Both the position numbers and the translations under genes were made by a program. From contig NZ_BMQM01000018.1 in NCBI RefSeq assembly GCF_014648115.1, forward strand, positions 24,208-88,207: DNA of 64,000 nucleotides, read 5' to 3'. Under the pieces are notes generated by a model that was not told the DNA's origin, ran no database searches, and was given only the letters and a program-made list of their open reading frames with translations. Source of the DNA: Deinococcus seoulensis (GTDB taxonomy: Bacteria; Deinococcota; Deinococci; Deinococcales; Deinococcaceae). The stretch's first letter is position 1. Each line of letters starts with the position of its first letter. Positions 9,599-20,635 of the stretch are shown in pieces.

Positions 9599-10159
9599 AT
9601 GACAACTCTACGGGCGTGGCGCGGCGCAATCTTGGCAGCCTCCCTGCTCTTCGCGGGGGCGGGGGCGCATCAGCCGTTGTTCAATCCGGGCAGCGGCACG
9701 CTGGAGTCCGCGTTCCGGGTGCCGCAGCCGACCATGTCGAAGGTCATCACCGTGCAGGGCCGCGCGGGTGGCCGCGACTGGTACGCCCTATCGACCGGGG
9801 CGGGCTTCCGGCTGGACGTGGCGGTGTTCGTCAGCTCCGCGTGTGACGCGGCGTACCGTCCTCGCCTGTGGCTGGTTGGGCCGGGCGTGCCCGCGCGTGC
9901 GGAGCAGCCGGACTTCGTGCCGGACGGCTGGGGTGCGGTGAGCGTGTCGGGGCCGTACTCGGCGTACTCCGGGCATGGCGTGGTGGGGTGGCGCGGGCCG
10001 ACGCTGACGCGCACGCTGGGCGCCGGGACGCACTACCTGGTGGTGGAGCATGGCGCGCGGGGCGGGTGGTCGTTCATCTCCCTGGCGGGCGCGGAGGTGC
10101 CGGGCGGCACGCCGGAAGGTCGCGCGGCGCTGGGTCGCTTCGCGCGCTGCGGGGCCTGA
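9599..10159 (+). CDS. secreted protein of unknown function
   Basis: A 186-residue protein with a clear signal peptide (MTTLRAWRGAILAASLLFAGAGAH, cleavage near residue 23). The mature part is rich in Gly, Ser, Tyr and Trp, has two cysteines (SSACDAAYR and the C-terminal RCGA) that could form a disulfide, and looks all-beta. I do not recognise a family. It is likely exported or periplasmic. Start ATG 9599 was chosen because the signal peptide begins there and CACACT (9587-9592) lies 6 nt upstream; the frame is open further upstream but without a plausible start. It is followed by a dispersed repeat. Confidence 0.7.
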   Translation: MTTLRAWRGAILAASLLFAGAGAHQPLFNPGSGTLESAFRVPQPTMSKVITVQGRAGGRDWYALSTGAGFRLDVAVFVSSACDAAYRPRLWLVGPGVPARAEQPDFVPDGWGAVSVSGPYSAYSGHGVVGWRGPTLTRTLGAGTHYLVVEHGARGGWSFISLAGAEVPGGTPEGRAALGRFARCGA

Positions 10160-10165
10160 GCGGGG

Positions 10166-10216
10166 GTGTCCCTGGCTCCCCTTGAGGGGAGCTGTCGGCG
10201 AAGCCGACTGAGGGGT
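10166..10216. repeat. dispersed repeat with GGCTCCCCTTGAGGGGAGC core (copy 1)
   Basis: A hairpin core GCTCCCC-TTGA-GGGGAGC is followed by GCGAAGCCGACTGAGGGGT. Nearly the same sequence lies at 31009-31060, in the ribBA-ribH gap. No coding capacity. Confidence 0.6.
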
Positions 10217-10261
10217 CGCCCGCGACGGTGTTGCCCCGGCAGGCTCGTTACCCCGATTGGG

Positions 10262-11812
10262 TCAGGGCGTGCCCTTCCCGATTCGCCGGGCGTTTTGCAG
10301 GATGTACTGCGCGACGCTGGGGAGTTGCTGTTCGATCAGGGCGCTGTCCATGAGGTCCGAGCCGGTGTTGAAGTACGCGTACACGAAGGTCTGCCCGGTG
10401 TTCAGGGTGAGCAGGCCGCTCATGGTCAGGTTGCGCCAGCCGCTGCCGGCTTTGCTGCCCCAGTAGGTGACGCTGGGGTCGTTCACGCGGCAGCAGCCCT
10501 GGGCCAGGGTGCGGCGCAGGGCGCTGCGGTTGGTGGGGGTCAGGGTGGGGTCCAGGTACTGGCGGGTGATCAGGGCGGCCCATTCGCGGGGGGTGCTGCG
10601 GTTTTGCAGGTGCACCTCGGTCTGGGGGTGGTACGTGGGGCTGTAGAAGTACCGGTCCAGGGCGTTCAGGAGGGTGTCGGCGTTCAGGGTCTGTGCTTGC
10701 GTGACGGCCTGCGCGGCGGTGGCGGCCTGCTGTTCGGGCGAGGCGGTGAAGGCCTGCTGCGCGCCGGTGGGCAGGTCGGGGCCGTACACGCCGGGCAGCA
10801 GTCCGGCCTGCGCGGCCCACCAGGCTTTGGTGGTCATGTTCACGCGGGTGTGGCAGGTGCCGTGGGCGTCCGCGAGGGCCTGTACGCGTTGGGGGGTCAG
10901 GTGCAGGTGCAGGATGTCGCTGGCGGTGTTCTCGCTGCGGGTGATGGCCTGCGTGATGAGGTTCTGCACGGTGCGGGTGCCGGGCTGGTACGTTTCGATG
11001 CTGCGGTTGGCTTCGGTGACGGTCAGGCGGGTGTTCAGGGTCAGGGTTCCGGCGTTGATGTCGCGGTAGGCGGCCCAGGCGATCACCTGTTTGTAGGTGC
11101 TGGCCAGCGGGTAGAGGCTGTCGGGGTCGTGCGTGATGACGCGCAGGGGCGTGCCGGTGCGCGGGTCGATCTGCGCGAGGTAGAACCCGACGGGGCCGGT
11201 GGCGAAGGTGGGCGGCTGGTACGGCAGTTCCGGCACGCCCGCACCGGGTACGCCTGCACCGGGGCTGCCGGGGGTGCATGGGGTGGTGGGTTCCGGCTGG
11301 TACTCCGTCCAGCTTTCCGGCGGGTACAGGTCGATGGCGGTGGTGGCGTCCTGGCCGGGGATCACGCCGGGCCGGATGTAACTCAGGTTCACGCGCAGGG
11401 GTCGCCGGTCGGCGGTGCGGGCCGTGACGGTGTGTCCCTTGATGGTGATGGTCAGGTCGCCCGTGGCGGTGCGGACGGTGCGGTTCAGGGGTGGCAGGGC
11501 GGCGCGGAAGGTCAGGGTGGCGCCGCTGCGGTCGGGTTCCGCGCGCAGCGTGCCGTCGGTGGGGGTCAGGCCGCGCAGGGTCAGGCGGTACGCGGTTCCG
11601 CTCCAGGCGGCGGTGATGGTGACGGGCGCGGCGTGCGCGTGGGTCGGCAGCAGGGCCGCCAGGGTCAGGCAGGCGGCAGTCAGGTGGCCCGGCGGCAGGC
11701 GGCGCGCACGCCGGGACTTCGGGCGCCGGGACGCTGTGGGCTGCGGTTCTGGCAGCAGGGACTCTGTGGGCTGCGGCTCTGGCAGCGGGGGTTGGGCAGG
11801 GGAGGTGGGCAT
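10262..11812 (-). CDS. secreted serine beta-lactamase-fold hydrolase
   Basis: A 516-residue protein with a basic, Pro-rich N-terminus, a hydrophobic export segment (HLTAACLTLAALLPTHAHA, about residues 43-61), an extra beta-rich domain (about 62-180), and a class A beta-lactamase or penicillin-binding fold. Active-site motifs are STYKQ (SxxK, about 240), SEN (an SDN-like triad, about 290) and KAGSG (KTG-like, about 450). Family enzymes cleave beta-lactams or act on cell-wall peptides; the variant KAG motif and extra domain make true beta-lactamase activity uncertain. A 30-bp tandem duplication (11728-11787) encodes the repeated N-terminal PEPQPT segment. It stands alone on the minus strand. 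Confidence 0.75.
   Translation of the reverse strand: MPTSPAQPPLPEPQPTESLLPEPQPTASRRPKSRRARRLPPGHLTAACLTLAALLPTHAHAAPVTITAAWSGTAYRLTLRGLTPTDGTLRAEPDRSGATLTFRAALPPLNRTVRTATGDLTITIKGHTVTARTADRRPLRVNLSYIRPGVIPGQDATTAIDLYPPESWTEYQPEPTTPCTPGSPGAGVPGAGVPELPYQPPTFATGPVGFYLAQIDPRTGTPLRVITHDPDSLYPLASTYKQVIAWAAYRDINAGTLTLNTRLTVTEANRSIETYQPGTRTVQNLITQAITRSENTASDILHLHLTPQRVQALADAHGTCHTRVNMTTKAWWAAQAGLLPGVYGPDLPTGAQQAFTASPEQQAATAAQAVTQAQTLNADTLLNALDRYFYSPTYHPQTEVHLQNRSTPREWAALITRQYLDPTLTPTNRSALRRTLAQGCCRVNDPSVTYWGSKAGSGWRNLTMSGLLTLNTGQTFVYAYFNTGSDLMDSALIEQQLPSVAQYILQNARRIGKGTP
11728..11787. repeat. two tandem 30-bp units within a coding region
   Basis: Two near-identical 30-bp units (11728-11757 and 11758-11787) encode the repeated PEPQPT segment near the N-terminus of the beta-lactamase-fold protein. 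The unit length keeps the frame. Confidence 0.75.
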
Positions 11813-11839
11813 GGGTGTGCCCTCTGTTCTAGCGCGCGG

Positions 11840-12100
11840 TCAGTGGGGGGTGCGGGGGGTGCGGGGGGTGCGGCGGGCGCGGGTCAGGCCCAGGCCCAGG
11901 CCGGTGATCAGGCCGCCCAGCGCGGCCAGCCCGGCGGTGATCAGCACGTTGTTCAGGGGGCTGGGGAAGTTGGTGCTGCGGTTGGCGTTAGCCACGGCGT
12001 GCAGCTGGTTGATGTCGATCACGTCCTTGCCGAGCAGGATCGCGGCGATCACCAGGAGAATCAGGCCGACGGCCAGGGCAAGGCGGGACAGGAGTTGCAT
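11840..12100 (-). CDS. small two-helix membrane protein
   Basis: An 86-residue protein with two predicted membrane helices (about residues 6-23 and 52-72) separated by a polar loop (NQLHAVANANRSTN). The C-terminus is basic, with a short RTPRTP repeat coded by GTGCGGGGG repeats. A TAAGCT box (12108-12113) lies 7 nt upstream of ATG 12100. No known family is recognised. It lies directly upstream of the beta-lactamase-fold gene on the same strand (27-bp gap) and may be cotranscribed with it. Confidence 0.6.
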   Translation of the reverse strand: MQLLSRLALAVGLILLVIAAILLGKDVIDINQLHAVANANRSTNFPSPLNNVLITAGLAALGGLITGLGLGLTRARRTPRTPRTPH

Positions 12101-12255
12101 GCCTCTCAGCTTACGGGGTTGGGGGCTTACGGGGTGGGGCGGGTACCGGCCACTTCTTTATGGGTGCGGGGGTCTGTGGGTGCGGGGCGGCGGGTGGTAC
12201 GCGCGGGGGAACATGAAGCGGGTGGGCAGGTGCCATTTCCGGCGCGCAGCGGGGG

Positions 12256-12261
12256 TATGCT
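12256..12261 (+). promoter_or_regulatory. -10 box of sucA, leaderless type
   Basis: TATGCT ends 8 nt before ATG 12270, leaving little or no 5' untranslated leader. Confidence 0.5.
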
Positions 12262-12269
12262 GAGGTGTT

Positions 12270-15116
<2,847 letters not shown>

Positions 15117-15142
15117 GCCGCCCCGCACTCCCTGACCGTTCG

Positions 15143-15178
15143 TGTGGGCGGGCCGCCTCTGTGGGGGTGGTCCGCCCG
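15143..15178. other. hairpin in the sucA-sucB gap
   Basis: GGCGGGCC and GGTCCGCCC can pair across a 14-nt loop. There is no T-run. It may protect mRNA ends or attenuate sucB expression; this is inferred. Confidence 0.35.
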
Positions 15179-15255
15179 CGCCGTTGCAGCATTGGGAATC
15201 GGTGGGGGCGTCCCCGCCCCAGTCACAGTCCCGGAGGGGTATAACTGAGAGCGTT

Positions 15256-16485
15256 ATGGCGGACATCAAAGTTCCTGTTTTTTCCGAGTCTGTCAGCGAG
15301 GGTACGCTGCTGACATGGCACAAGAAGCCCGGCGACGCGGTCAAACGCGGCGAGGTCCTGGCTGAAATCGAGACTGACAAGGTCGTGCTGGAAGTCACGG
15401 CGTTGCAGGACGGCGTGCTGACCAGCATCGCCAAGCAGGAGGGCGACACGGTCCTCAGCGAGGAGACGCTGGGCGTCGTGGGTGACGCGGGCAGCGCCCC
15501 GGCCCCCGCCGCCGCCCCTGTGGAAGCCCCGGCTGCGGCGCCCGCCGAGACTCCGGCCGCCGCACCCGCCGAGGCTGCGGCAGGCGCGGATCGCCGTGAG
15601 GACCTGTCCCCGGCGGTGCGCAAGGTGGTCGTGGAGAACAACCTGAACCCCGCGCAGATTCCCGCGACCGGCCCGAAAGGCAACATCACCAAGGCCGACG
15701 CCCTTGGCGCCGTGGGCCAGCAGGCCCCGGCCAGCACCCCGGCCGCGCCCGCGTACGCACCGGCGGCCAGCGTGCCGGCCGGCGCGCGCCCCGAGCAGCG
15801 TGTGCCCATGACCCGCATCCGCCAGCGCATCAGCGAGCGCCTGAAGGACGTGCAGAACACCGCCGCGATCCTCACGACCTTCAACGAAGTGAACATGCAG
15901 CCCGCCATGGACCTGCGCAAGAAGTACCAGGATCAGTTCGTGGCGAAGCACGGCGTGAAACTGGGCTTCATGAGCCTGTTCGTGCGCGCCGCGACCGAGG
16001 CCCTGAAGGCCTTCCCGGTCGTGAACGCCAGCGTGGACGGTAAGGACATCATCTACCACGGCTTCTACGACATCGGCATCGCGGTCGCGTCTGACCGTGG
16101 GCTGGTCGTGCCGGTCCTGCGTGACACCGAGCAGATGAGCCTCGCCGGGATCGAGAAGGCCATCGGCGGCTTCGCGCAGAAAGCCAAGGCCGGGAAACTG
16201 ACCCTGGACGACATGAGCGGCGGCACGTTCAGCATCACGAACGGCGGCACCTTCGGCTCCATGATGAGCACGCCCATCATCAACGCCCCCCAGAGCGCCA
16301 TCCTGGGCATGCACAACATCATCGAACGGCCCATCGCGCAGAACGGGCAGGTCGTGATCGCCCCCATGATGTACATCGCCCTGTCGTACGATCACCGCAT
16401 CATCGACGGGAAGGAAGCCGTGCAGTTCCTCGTGACCATCAAGAACCTGCTGGAAGACCCGGCGCGGATGCTGCTGGAACTGTAA
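15256..16485 (+). CDS. sucB: dihydrolipoyl succinyltransferase (E2)
   Basis: A 409-residue E2 core of the 2-oxoglutarate dehydrogenase complex. It has one lipoyl domain (lipoyl-lysine in ETDKVVLEV, near residue 43), an Ala/Pro-rich hinge (about 80-115), a peripheral-subunit-binding domain ([19 protein letters not shown], about 118-136), a second Ala/Pro linker, and the acyltransferase domain with the catalytic SYDHRIIDG near residue 378. ATG 15256 was chosen because the lipoyl domain begins there; the frame is open upstream without homology. A strong terminator follows. Confidence 0.96.
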   Translation: MADIKVPVFSESVSEGTLLTWHKKPGDAVKRGEVLAEIETDKVVLEVTALQDGVLTSIAKQEGDTVLSEETLGVVGDAGSAPAPAAAPVEAPAAAPAETPAAAPAEAAAGADRREDLSPAVRKVVVENNLNPAQIPATGPKGNITKADALGAVGQQAPASTPAAPAYAPAASVPAGARPEQRVPMTRIRQRISERLKDVQNTAAILTTFNEVNMQPAMDLRKKYQDQFVAKHGVKLGFMSLFVRAATEALKAFPVVNASVDGKDIIYHGFYDIGIAVASDRGLVVPVLRDTEQMSLAGIEKAIGGFAQKAKAGKLTLDDMSGGTFSITNGGTFGSMMSTPIINAPQSAILGMHNIIERPIAQNGQVVIAPMMYIALSYDHRIIDGKEAVQFLVTIKNLLEDPARMLLEL

Positions 16486-16515
16486 GTCGGGTTGATGGTT
16501 GAAAGTTAATGGTTG

Positions 16516-16567
16516 AAAGTTGATGGTCGGTAGAGGGGAAGTCCCTTCCATCGACCATCAACTTTTT
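16516..16567 (+). terminator. terminator of sucA-sucB
   Basis: A perfect 14-bp stem (16516-16529 with 16552-16565) is followed by a T-run to 16567. The 5' arm belongs to a short run of GGTTGAAAGTTGATGG-like repeats starting at 16493. Confidence 0.8.
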
Positions 16568-16614
16568 GCGGCTCACGGCTCCGGTCCGTCAGGCTTCTGC
16601 CAGAGTGCGTTTTC

Positions 16615-16620
16615 TACCCT
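16615..16620 (+). promoter_or_regulatory. -10 box of the repeat-protein gene, leaderless type
   Basis: TACCCT ends 7 nt before ATG 16628. Confidence 0.45.
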
Positions 16621-16627
16621 GTGGCCC

Positions 16628-17110
16628 ATGAGGTTAGAGGGTCGGTTTGGTGGTCTGACGGACGGGCTGGCGCTGGGGGCGCAGTGGGACGGCTCGCGCC
16701 TGAGTGCGCGGGTGGGGGGCTTCACGGACGGGACGGACGTGCAGGTGTGGCTGGACACGGGCGGACTGTCGGGCCGCGTGGGCGGCTTCACGAGCGGCTG
16801 GGACGTGCAGGCGACCATCGAGGCGGGCGTGATGCGCGTCCGGCTGGGCAGCTTCGCGGACGGCACGGACGTGACGTTGCATTTCACGCCGGACAGCGTG
16901 ACCGGCCGTTACGGGACCTTCACGGCGGGGCAGGACGTGACCCTGCGGCACTACGCGGGCGAGGTGCGCGGCCGGTTCGGGTCGTTCACGCGGGGCGTGG
17001 ACATCCGCATGGACCTGGGCGACGTGCCGTTCCCGCTGGGCGTGCTGCTGGGCGTGTGCGCCCTGCACCTGTGGCTGGCGCAGGGGCGGCCCCTGACACC
17101 CGCACGCTGA
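16628..17110 (+). CDS. protein of six 22-residue Gly/Phe/Asp repeats with C-terminal membrane helix
   Basis: A 160-residue protein of unknown family. Residues 5-133 are six head-to-tail repeats, five of exactly 22 residues and a last one of 19. The consensus is RxGxFTxGxDVxLxxxxGxVxG: Arg, Gly, Phe-Thr, Gly and Asp-Val recur at fixed positions. Alternating polar and apolar residues suggest a beta-solenoid or stacked hairpins. After the last repeat comes one membrane helix (FPLGVLLGVCALHLWLA, about 134-152) and a short tail, so the repeats may face one side of the membrane. The start is supported by TACCCT (16615-16620) 7 nt upstream. The stop lies inside 14-bp tandem repeats. Function is unknown. 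Confidence 0.75.
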   Translation: MRLEGRFGGLTDGLALGAQWDGSRLSARVGGFTDGTDVQVWLDTGGLSGRVGGFTSGWDVQATIEAGVMRVRLGSFADGTDVTLHFTPDSVTGRYGTFTAGQDVTLRHYAGEVRGRFGSFTRGVDIRMDLGDVPFPLGVLLGVCALHLWLAQGRPLTPAR

Positions 17111-17134
17111 CACCCGCACGCTGACACCCGCCCG
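17093..17134. repeat. three 14-bp tandem repeats over a stop codon
   Basis: The unit CTGACACCCGCACG occurs three times (the last with one change). The stop codon of the six-repeat protein lies at the junction of units one and two, so extra copies would not change the protein. Confidence 0.7.
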
Positions 17135-17184
17135 CTGATTCCAGGGGGGCGGCCTCTTCCCCGCTCTGCGCGGACGCTGCGCCG

Positions 17185-18672
17185 CTACCCGCTGTGCTTC
17201 AGGACCTGGTATGCGCTGCGGAACCCGGCGCGCCGGGCGGGCGGGATGCGCTGCGCCTGGGGCGTGATGACGGCCGTGACGGTGGGTGCGGGCGCGGTCC
17301 AGGGAACGCCCAGTCCGGTCCAGGCGAGGCGGGCCGCGCCGCGCAGTGAGGCGTCGGGCACGTTCGTGACGTGCAGCGGGCGGTTCAGGGCGTCCGCGAG
17401 CAGTTGCTGCCACCAGGGGTCCACGGTGCCGCCCCCGGCCAGCCGCAGGGGCTGCGCGTGGGGCAGGCGCAGCAGTTCGGCGGCCTGCGCGATGGACAGC
17501 GCCACGCCCTCGAACGCGGCGTAGGCGAGGTGGCCGGGGTCGTGGTCGGCGCTCAGGCCCAGCCAGCCGGCGCGGGCGTGGGGGTCCAGGTGGGGGGTGC
17601 GGTCGCCGGTCAGGTACGGCAGGAACAGCGGCGCGGGCTGCCCGTCGGTCTGCTGCGCGCCGAGGTACATGTCCGGCCAGGAGAGGCGCAGGGTGCGGCG
17701 GACCCATTCCAGCACGTTCCCGGCGTTCTGCACGGCGGCCAGCAGGTACCAGCCCTGCGTGGCGTCCCGGAAGGCGTGCAGCGCGCCGTGTGGTTCGGGC
17801 AGGTCGGCGCGGCTCAGCGCGAGTTGCGCGCCGGTCCCGACGGTCAGTTGCGCCTCGCCGGGCGCGAGGTCGGCGGCGTGCAGGGCGGCGGCGGTGTCGG
17901 CCGCGCCGGTCAGGACGGGCAGGCCCGGCGGGAGGCCCAGCGCGCGGGCAGGTGTAGTGCGCAGGAATCCGGCGACGCTGCCGGACGGCCGGATGGGGGG
18001 CAGCAGCGCGGCCGGGAGGCCCAGGCGGCCCAGCAGGTCGGCGTGCCAGTCCTGCCGGTGCGGGTCGAACAGCAGCGTACCCGAGGCGTCCGAGGGGTCG
18101 GTGGCGGCCTCGCCGGTCAGGTGCAGGCGCAGCCAGTCCTTGGGTTGCAGCGCCCAGCGGGCGGCGGCCAGGGTGGTGGGTTCGTGCGCGGCCAGCCACA
18201 ACAGGGTGGGACCGGCGAAGCCCGTGACGGGCGGGTTACGCAGGTCGCGGCGCAGGTCTTCCGGCAGCGCCCGGTAGGCCGTGAGGTGCGGGGCGCTGCG
18301 CGTGTCGGACCACAGCACGGCGGGGCGCAGGGCCTCGCCGGTGGGAGCGGTCAGGGTCACGCCGTGCATCTGCCCGGACAGGCTCACGGCCCGCACGCGC
18401 GCCGGGTCGGTGCCGCGCAGCACGTCCTGCGCGGCGCGCTGCGCGGCCGTCCACCAGTCGTCCGGGTGGCTCTCGGACCAGCCGGGGTGGGGGCTGTGCG
18501 CGGGGTAGGGGTGCGCGGCGCGGCGCAGGGTGTCGCCGCCCGCCGTGATCAGCGCCGCTTTCAGGCTGCCGGTGCCGAGGTCCAGGGCCAGCACCACGTC
18601 CGGCTGGTCGGCCGGACGTGCGGGGTGGGCGGGTGGGGGCTCAGTGGGCCAGGACATCGGCACTGAGGTCAT
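17185..18672 (-). CDS. xylB: xylulokinase-like FGGY sugar kinase
   Basis: A 495-residue FGGY-family kinase that phosphorylates D-xylulose or a related ketose with ATP. The phosphate-binding DLGTGSLKAAL (about 31-41) and SGQMHG (about 98-103, a hallmark of xylulokinases) are intact, as are GAADTAAAL (about 252) and LAGGG near residue 408. The GTG/ATG choice is open: ATG 18672 gives a 15-nt longer N-terminus than ATG 18657, and either start overlaps or closely follows the ATPase gene. It is the last gene of the transporter operon, so the imported sugar is probably xylulose or converted to it. No isomerase gene is seen. Confidence 0.87.
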   Translation of the reverse strand: MTSVPMSWPTEPPPAHPARPADQPDVVLALDLGTGSLKAALITAGGDTLRRAAHPYPAHSPHPGWSESHPDDWWTAAQRAAQDVLRGTDPARVRAVSLSGQMHGVTLTAPTGEALRPAVLWSDTRSAPHLTAYRALPEDLRRDLRNPPVTGFAGPTLLWLAAHEPTTLAAARWALQPKDWLRLHLTGEAATDPSDASGTLLFDPHRQDWHADLLGRLGLPAALLPPIRPSGSVAGFLRTTPARALGLPPGLPVLTGAADTAAALHAADLAPGEAQLTVGTGAQLALSRADLPEPHGALHAFRDATQGWYLLAAVQNAGNVLEWVRRTLRLSWPDMYLGAQQTDGQPAPLFLPYLTGDRTPHLDPHARAGWLGLSADHDPGHLAYAAFEGVALSIAQAAELLRLPHAQPLRLAGGGTVDPWWQQLLADALNRPLHVTNVPDASLRGAARLAWTGLGVPWTAPAPTVTAVITPQAQRIPPARRAGFRSAYQVLKHSG

Positions 18673-19483
18673 CGGCGGCCAGGGCGCCGGTCATGACCGA
18701 GACGGTGTCGGCCATGCTGATCTTCTTCGGGTTCAGCAGGGCGGCGCGTTTGCCCATGCGGTGCACGTGGATGCGGTCGGCGATCTCGAACACGTGCGGC
18801 ATGTTGTGACTGATCAGGATGACGGGCAGGCCCTTGTCCCGCACCTGCCGGATCAGGTCGAGGACCATGTTGCCCTCGCGCACGCCGAGCGCGGCGGTGG
18901 GTTCGTCCATGATGACCACGTGCCGGGCGAAGGCGGCGGCGCGGGCCACGGCAACGCCCTGCCGCTGCCCGCCGCTGAGCGTCTCGACCGGCTGGTTCAT
19001 GCTCTTGATGGCGAACTGCAGGCCCTGCATGTGCTGCGTGGCCTCGGTCAGCATGCGCTTACGGTCGATGACTTTCAGCAGGCGGCCCAGCGGCCCGCCG
19101 ACGTACAGTTCGCGGCCCAGGAACAGGTTCTCGGCGATGGTCATGGCGGGCGCCACCGCGAGGTCCTGGTACACGGTCTCGATGCCTTCGCGGCGGGCGT
19201 CGCTGGGCGTGCGGAAGTGCACGGGTTTGCCGTCCAGCAGGATCTCGCCCTCGTCGGGAATGACCGCGCCGGACAGCGCCTTGATCAGGCTGCTCTTGCC
19301 CGCGCCGTTGTCGCCGATGACGGCCATGATCTCGCCGGGCCGCAGTTCGAAGTCCGCGCCGTTGATGGCGGTCACGTGCCCGTAGCGTTTGATCAGGCCG
19401 CGCGCCTGCATGACCAGCGGTCCCGCAGGGCTGTGCGGGGTGGGTGTGGGGACGGGCGCGACAGGCAGGGTGGGGGCGGTCAT
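18641..19483 (-). CDS. CUT2 sugar ABC transporter ATPase, single-domain
   Basis: A 280-residue ATPase with Walker A GDNGAGKSSL, Q-loop TVYQDLAVAP, signature LSGGQRQGVAVARA and Walker B VVIMDEPTAALG in the usual order, and a switch His in ISHN. It has only one nucleotide-binding domain, like FrcA and unlike the double-domain RbsA/XylG. The start at ATG 19483 overlaps the permease stop (ATGA). The first 25 residues are Pro/Ala/Thr-rich and variable. It energises import together with the flanking permease and binding protein. Confidence 0.93.
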   Translation of the reverse strand: MTAPTLPVAPVPTPTPHSPAGPLVMQARGLIKRYGHVTAINGADFELRPGEIMAVIGDNGAGKSSLIKALSGAVIPDEGEILLDGKPVHFRTPSDARREGIETVYQDLAVAPAMTIAENLFLGRELYVGGPLGRLLKVIDRKRMLTEATQHMQGLQFAIKSMNQPVETLSGGQRQGVAVARAAAFARHVVIMDEPTAALGVREGNMVLDLIRQVRDKGLPVILISHNMPHVFEIADRIHVHRMGKRAALLNPKKISMADTVSVMTGALAADDLSADVLAH

Positions 19484-20472
19484 GCTTTCCTCCGGGAGAA
19501 CTGGTCGGTGGCGACCGCCAGGATGATCAGGATGCCGGTGATCAGGTTCTGGTACACGCTGTCCAGGCCCATGAAGGTCAAGCCCGAGCGGAACACGCCG
19601 ACGATCAGCACGCCGATCAATGTGCCCATCACGTTGCCGCGCCCGCCGAACAGGCTGGTGCCACCGATCACGACGGCCGTGATGCTCTCCAGGTTCTCGG
19701 TGGTGCCGGCCTCCGGGGACGCGCCGCCGATGCGTTCGAGCAGCAGCAGGGCCGCCACGCCGTACAGCACCCCGGCGAAGGTGTACACGCTGAGCAGCAG
19801 GCGGTTCTGGGGAATGCCGCTCAGGCGCACCGCTTCGGGGTTGTTGCCCAGCGCGTAGATGTGCCGGCCCGGCGCGGTGAAGTTCAGGTACAGCCACGTG
19901 GCGAAGAACAGCGCGACCATCAGCAGGCTGCCGTACGTGAACGGCGTGCCGAACACCGTGAACCGCTGCGCGAGGAAGGTCAGGCCGTCGGCGGGCATGG
20001 GGACGCTGGTGGCCTTCGAGTAGATCTTCACGGCCGCGAACACGATGGAGTACATACCGAGCGTCACGATGAACGGCGGCAACTTCCATTTCGTGATCAG
20101 CAGGCCGTTCAGCCAGCCGACGAACGCGCCGACCGCGAAGCCCGCCAGGATCGCCAGCGGAATGGGCACACCCTGCTCGACGGCCAGTTTGCCGATCACC
20201 ATGCTGGCAAGTGCCATGATCATGCCGCAGCTCAGGTCGATCCCGGCGGTCAGGATGATCAGGGTCTGCGCGATGGCGATCACGCCGATGAACGACGCCT
20301 GTTGCAGGATCAGGGAGAAGGTACCCAGCGTGAGGAAGCGGTCGGACTGCGTGGCGAAGAAGATGCACGCGACCAGCAGGGCGATCAGTGGCCCCAGGGT
20401 GCTGAGGTTCGGGAGCTTCAGCCCGGTGCGGGCGGCGGGCGCGGCGGTGGGTGGCGCAGTGGGTGGCGTCAT
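19480..20472 (-). CDS. CUT2 sugar ABC transporter permease (FrcC/RbsC-like)
   Basis: A 330-residue inner-membrane permease with about nine or ten hydrophobic helices. The conserved AGIDLSCGMIMALASMV segment and the VIGGTSLFGGRGNVMGTLIG loop, which contacts the ATPase, are characteristic of ribose/xylose/fructose-type permeases. Its stop overlaps the start of the ATPase gene. It lies 163 bp downstream of the binding-protein gene, a gap that contains a hairpin at 20506-20545. Confidence 0.93.
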   Translation of the reverse strand: MTPPTAPPTAAPAARTGLKLPNLSTLGPLIALLVACIFFATQSDRFLTLGTFSLILQQASFIGVIAIAQTLIILTAGIDLSCGMIMALASMVIGKLAVEQGVPIPLAILAGFAVGAFVGWLNGLLITKWKLPPFIVTLGMYSIVFAAVKIYSKATSVPMPADGLTFLAQRFTVFGTPFTYGSLLMVALFFATWLYLNFTAPGRHIYALGNNPEAVRLSGIPQNRLLLSVYTFAGVLYGVAALLLLERIGGASPEAGTTENLESITAVVIGGTSLFGGRGNVMGTLIGVLIVGVFRSGLTFMGLDSVYQNLITGILIILAVATDQFSRRKA

Positions 20473-20505
20473 ACGCAGGGTTCTCCAGGTGTGGGGGAAG
20501 GAAAA

Positions 20506-20545
20506 GGAGTCACGGCCGGGCGGCCTTGACCGCTGACGTGACTCC
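20506..20545 (-). other. intra-operon hairpin after the binding-protein gene
   Basis: GGAGTCACG (20506-20514) pairs with CGTGACTCC (20537-20545). There is no T-run, so it may stabilise the upstream binding-protein part of the message rather than end it. The rest of the 20473-20635 gap holds nothing I recognise. Confidence 0.5.
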
Positions 20546-20635
20546 GGGGGGAACAGCTGGGCCAGTGAAGGTGAACCCGCTCTGGGGGTGGGTCAGGAAC
20601 TTCAGGTGGTGCCTGGGTTCCCGACCCGTCCGGGC

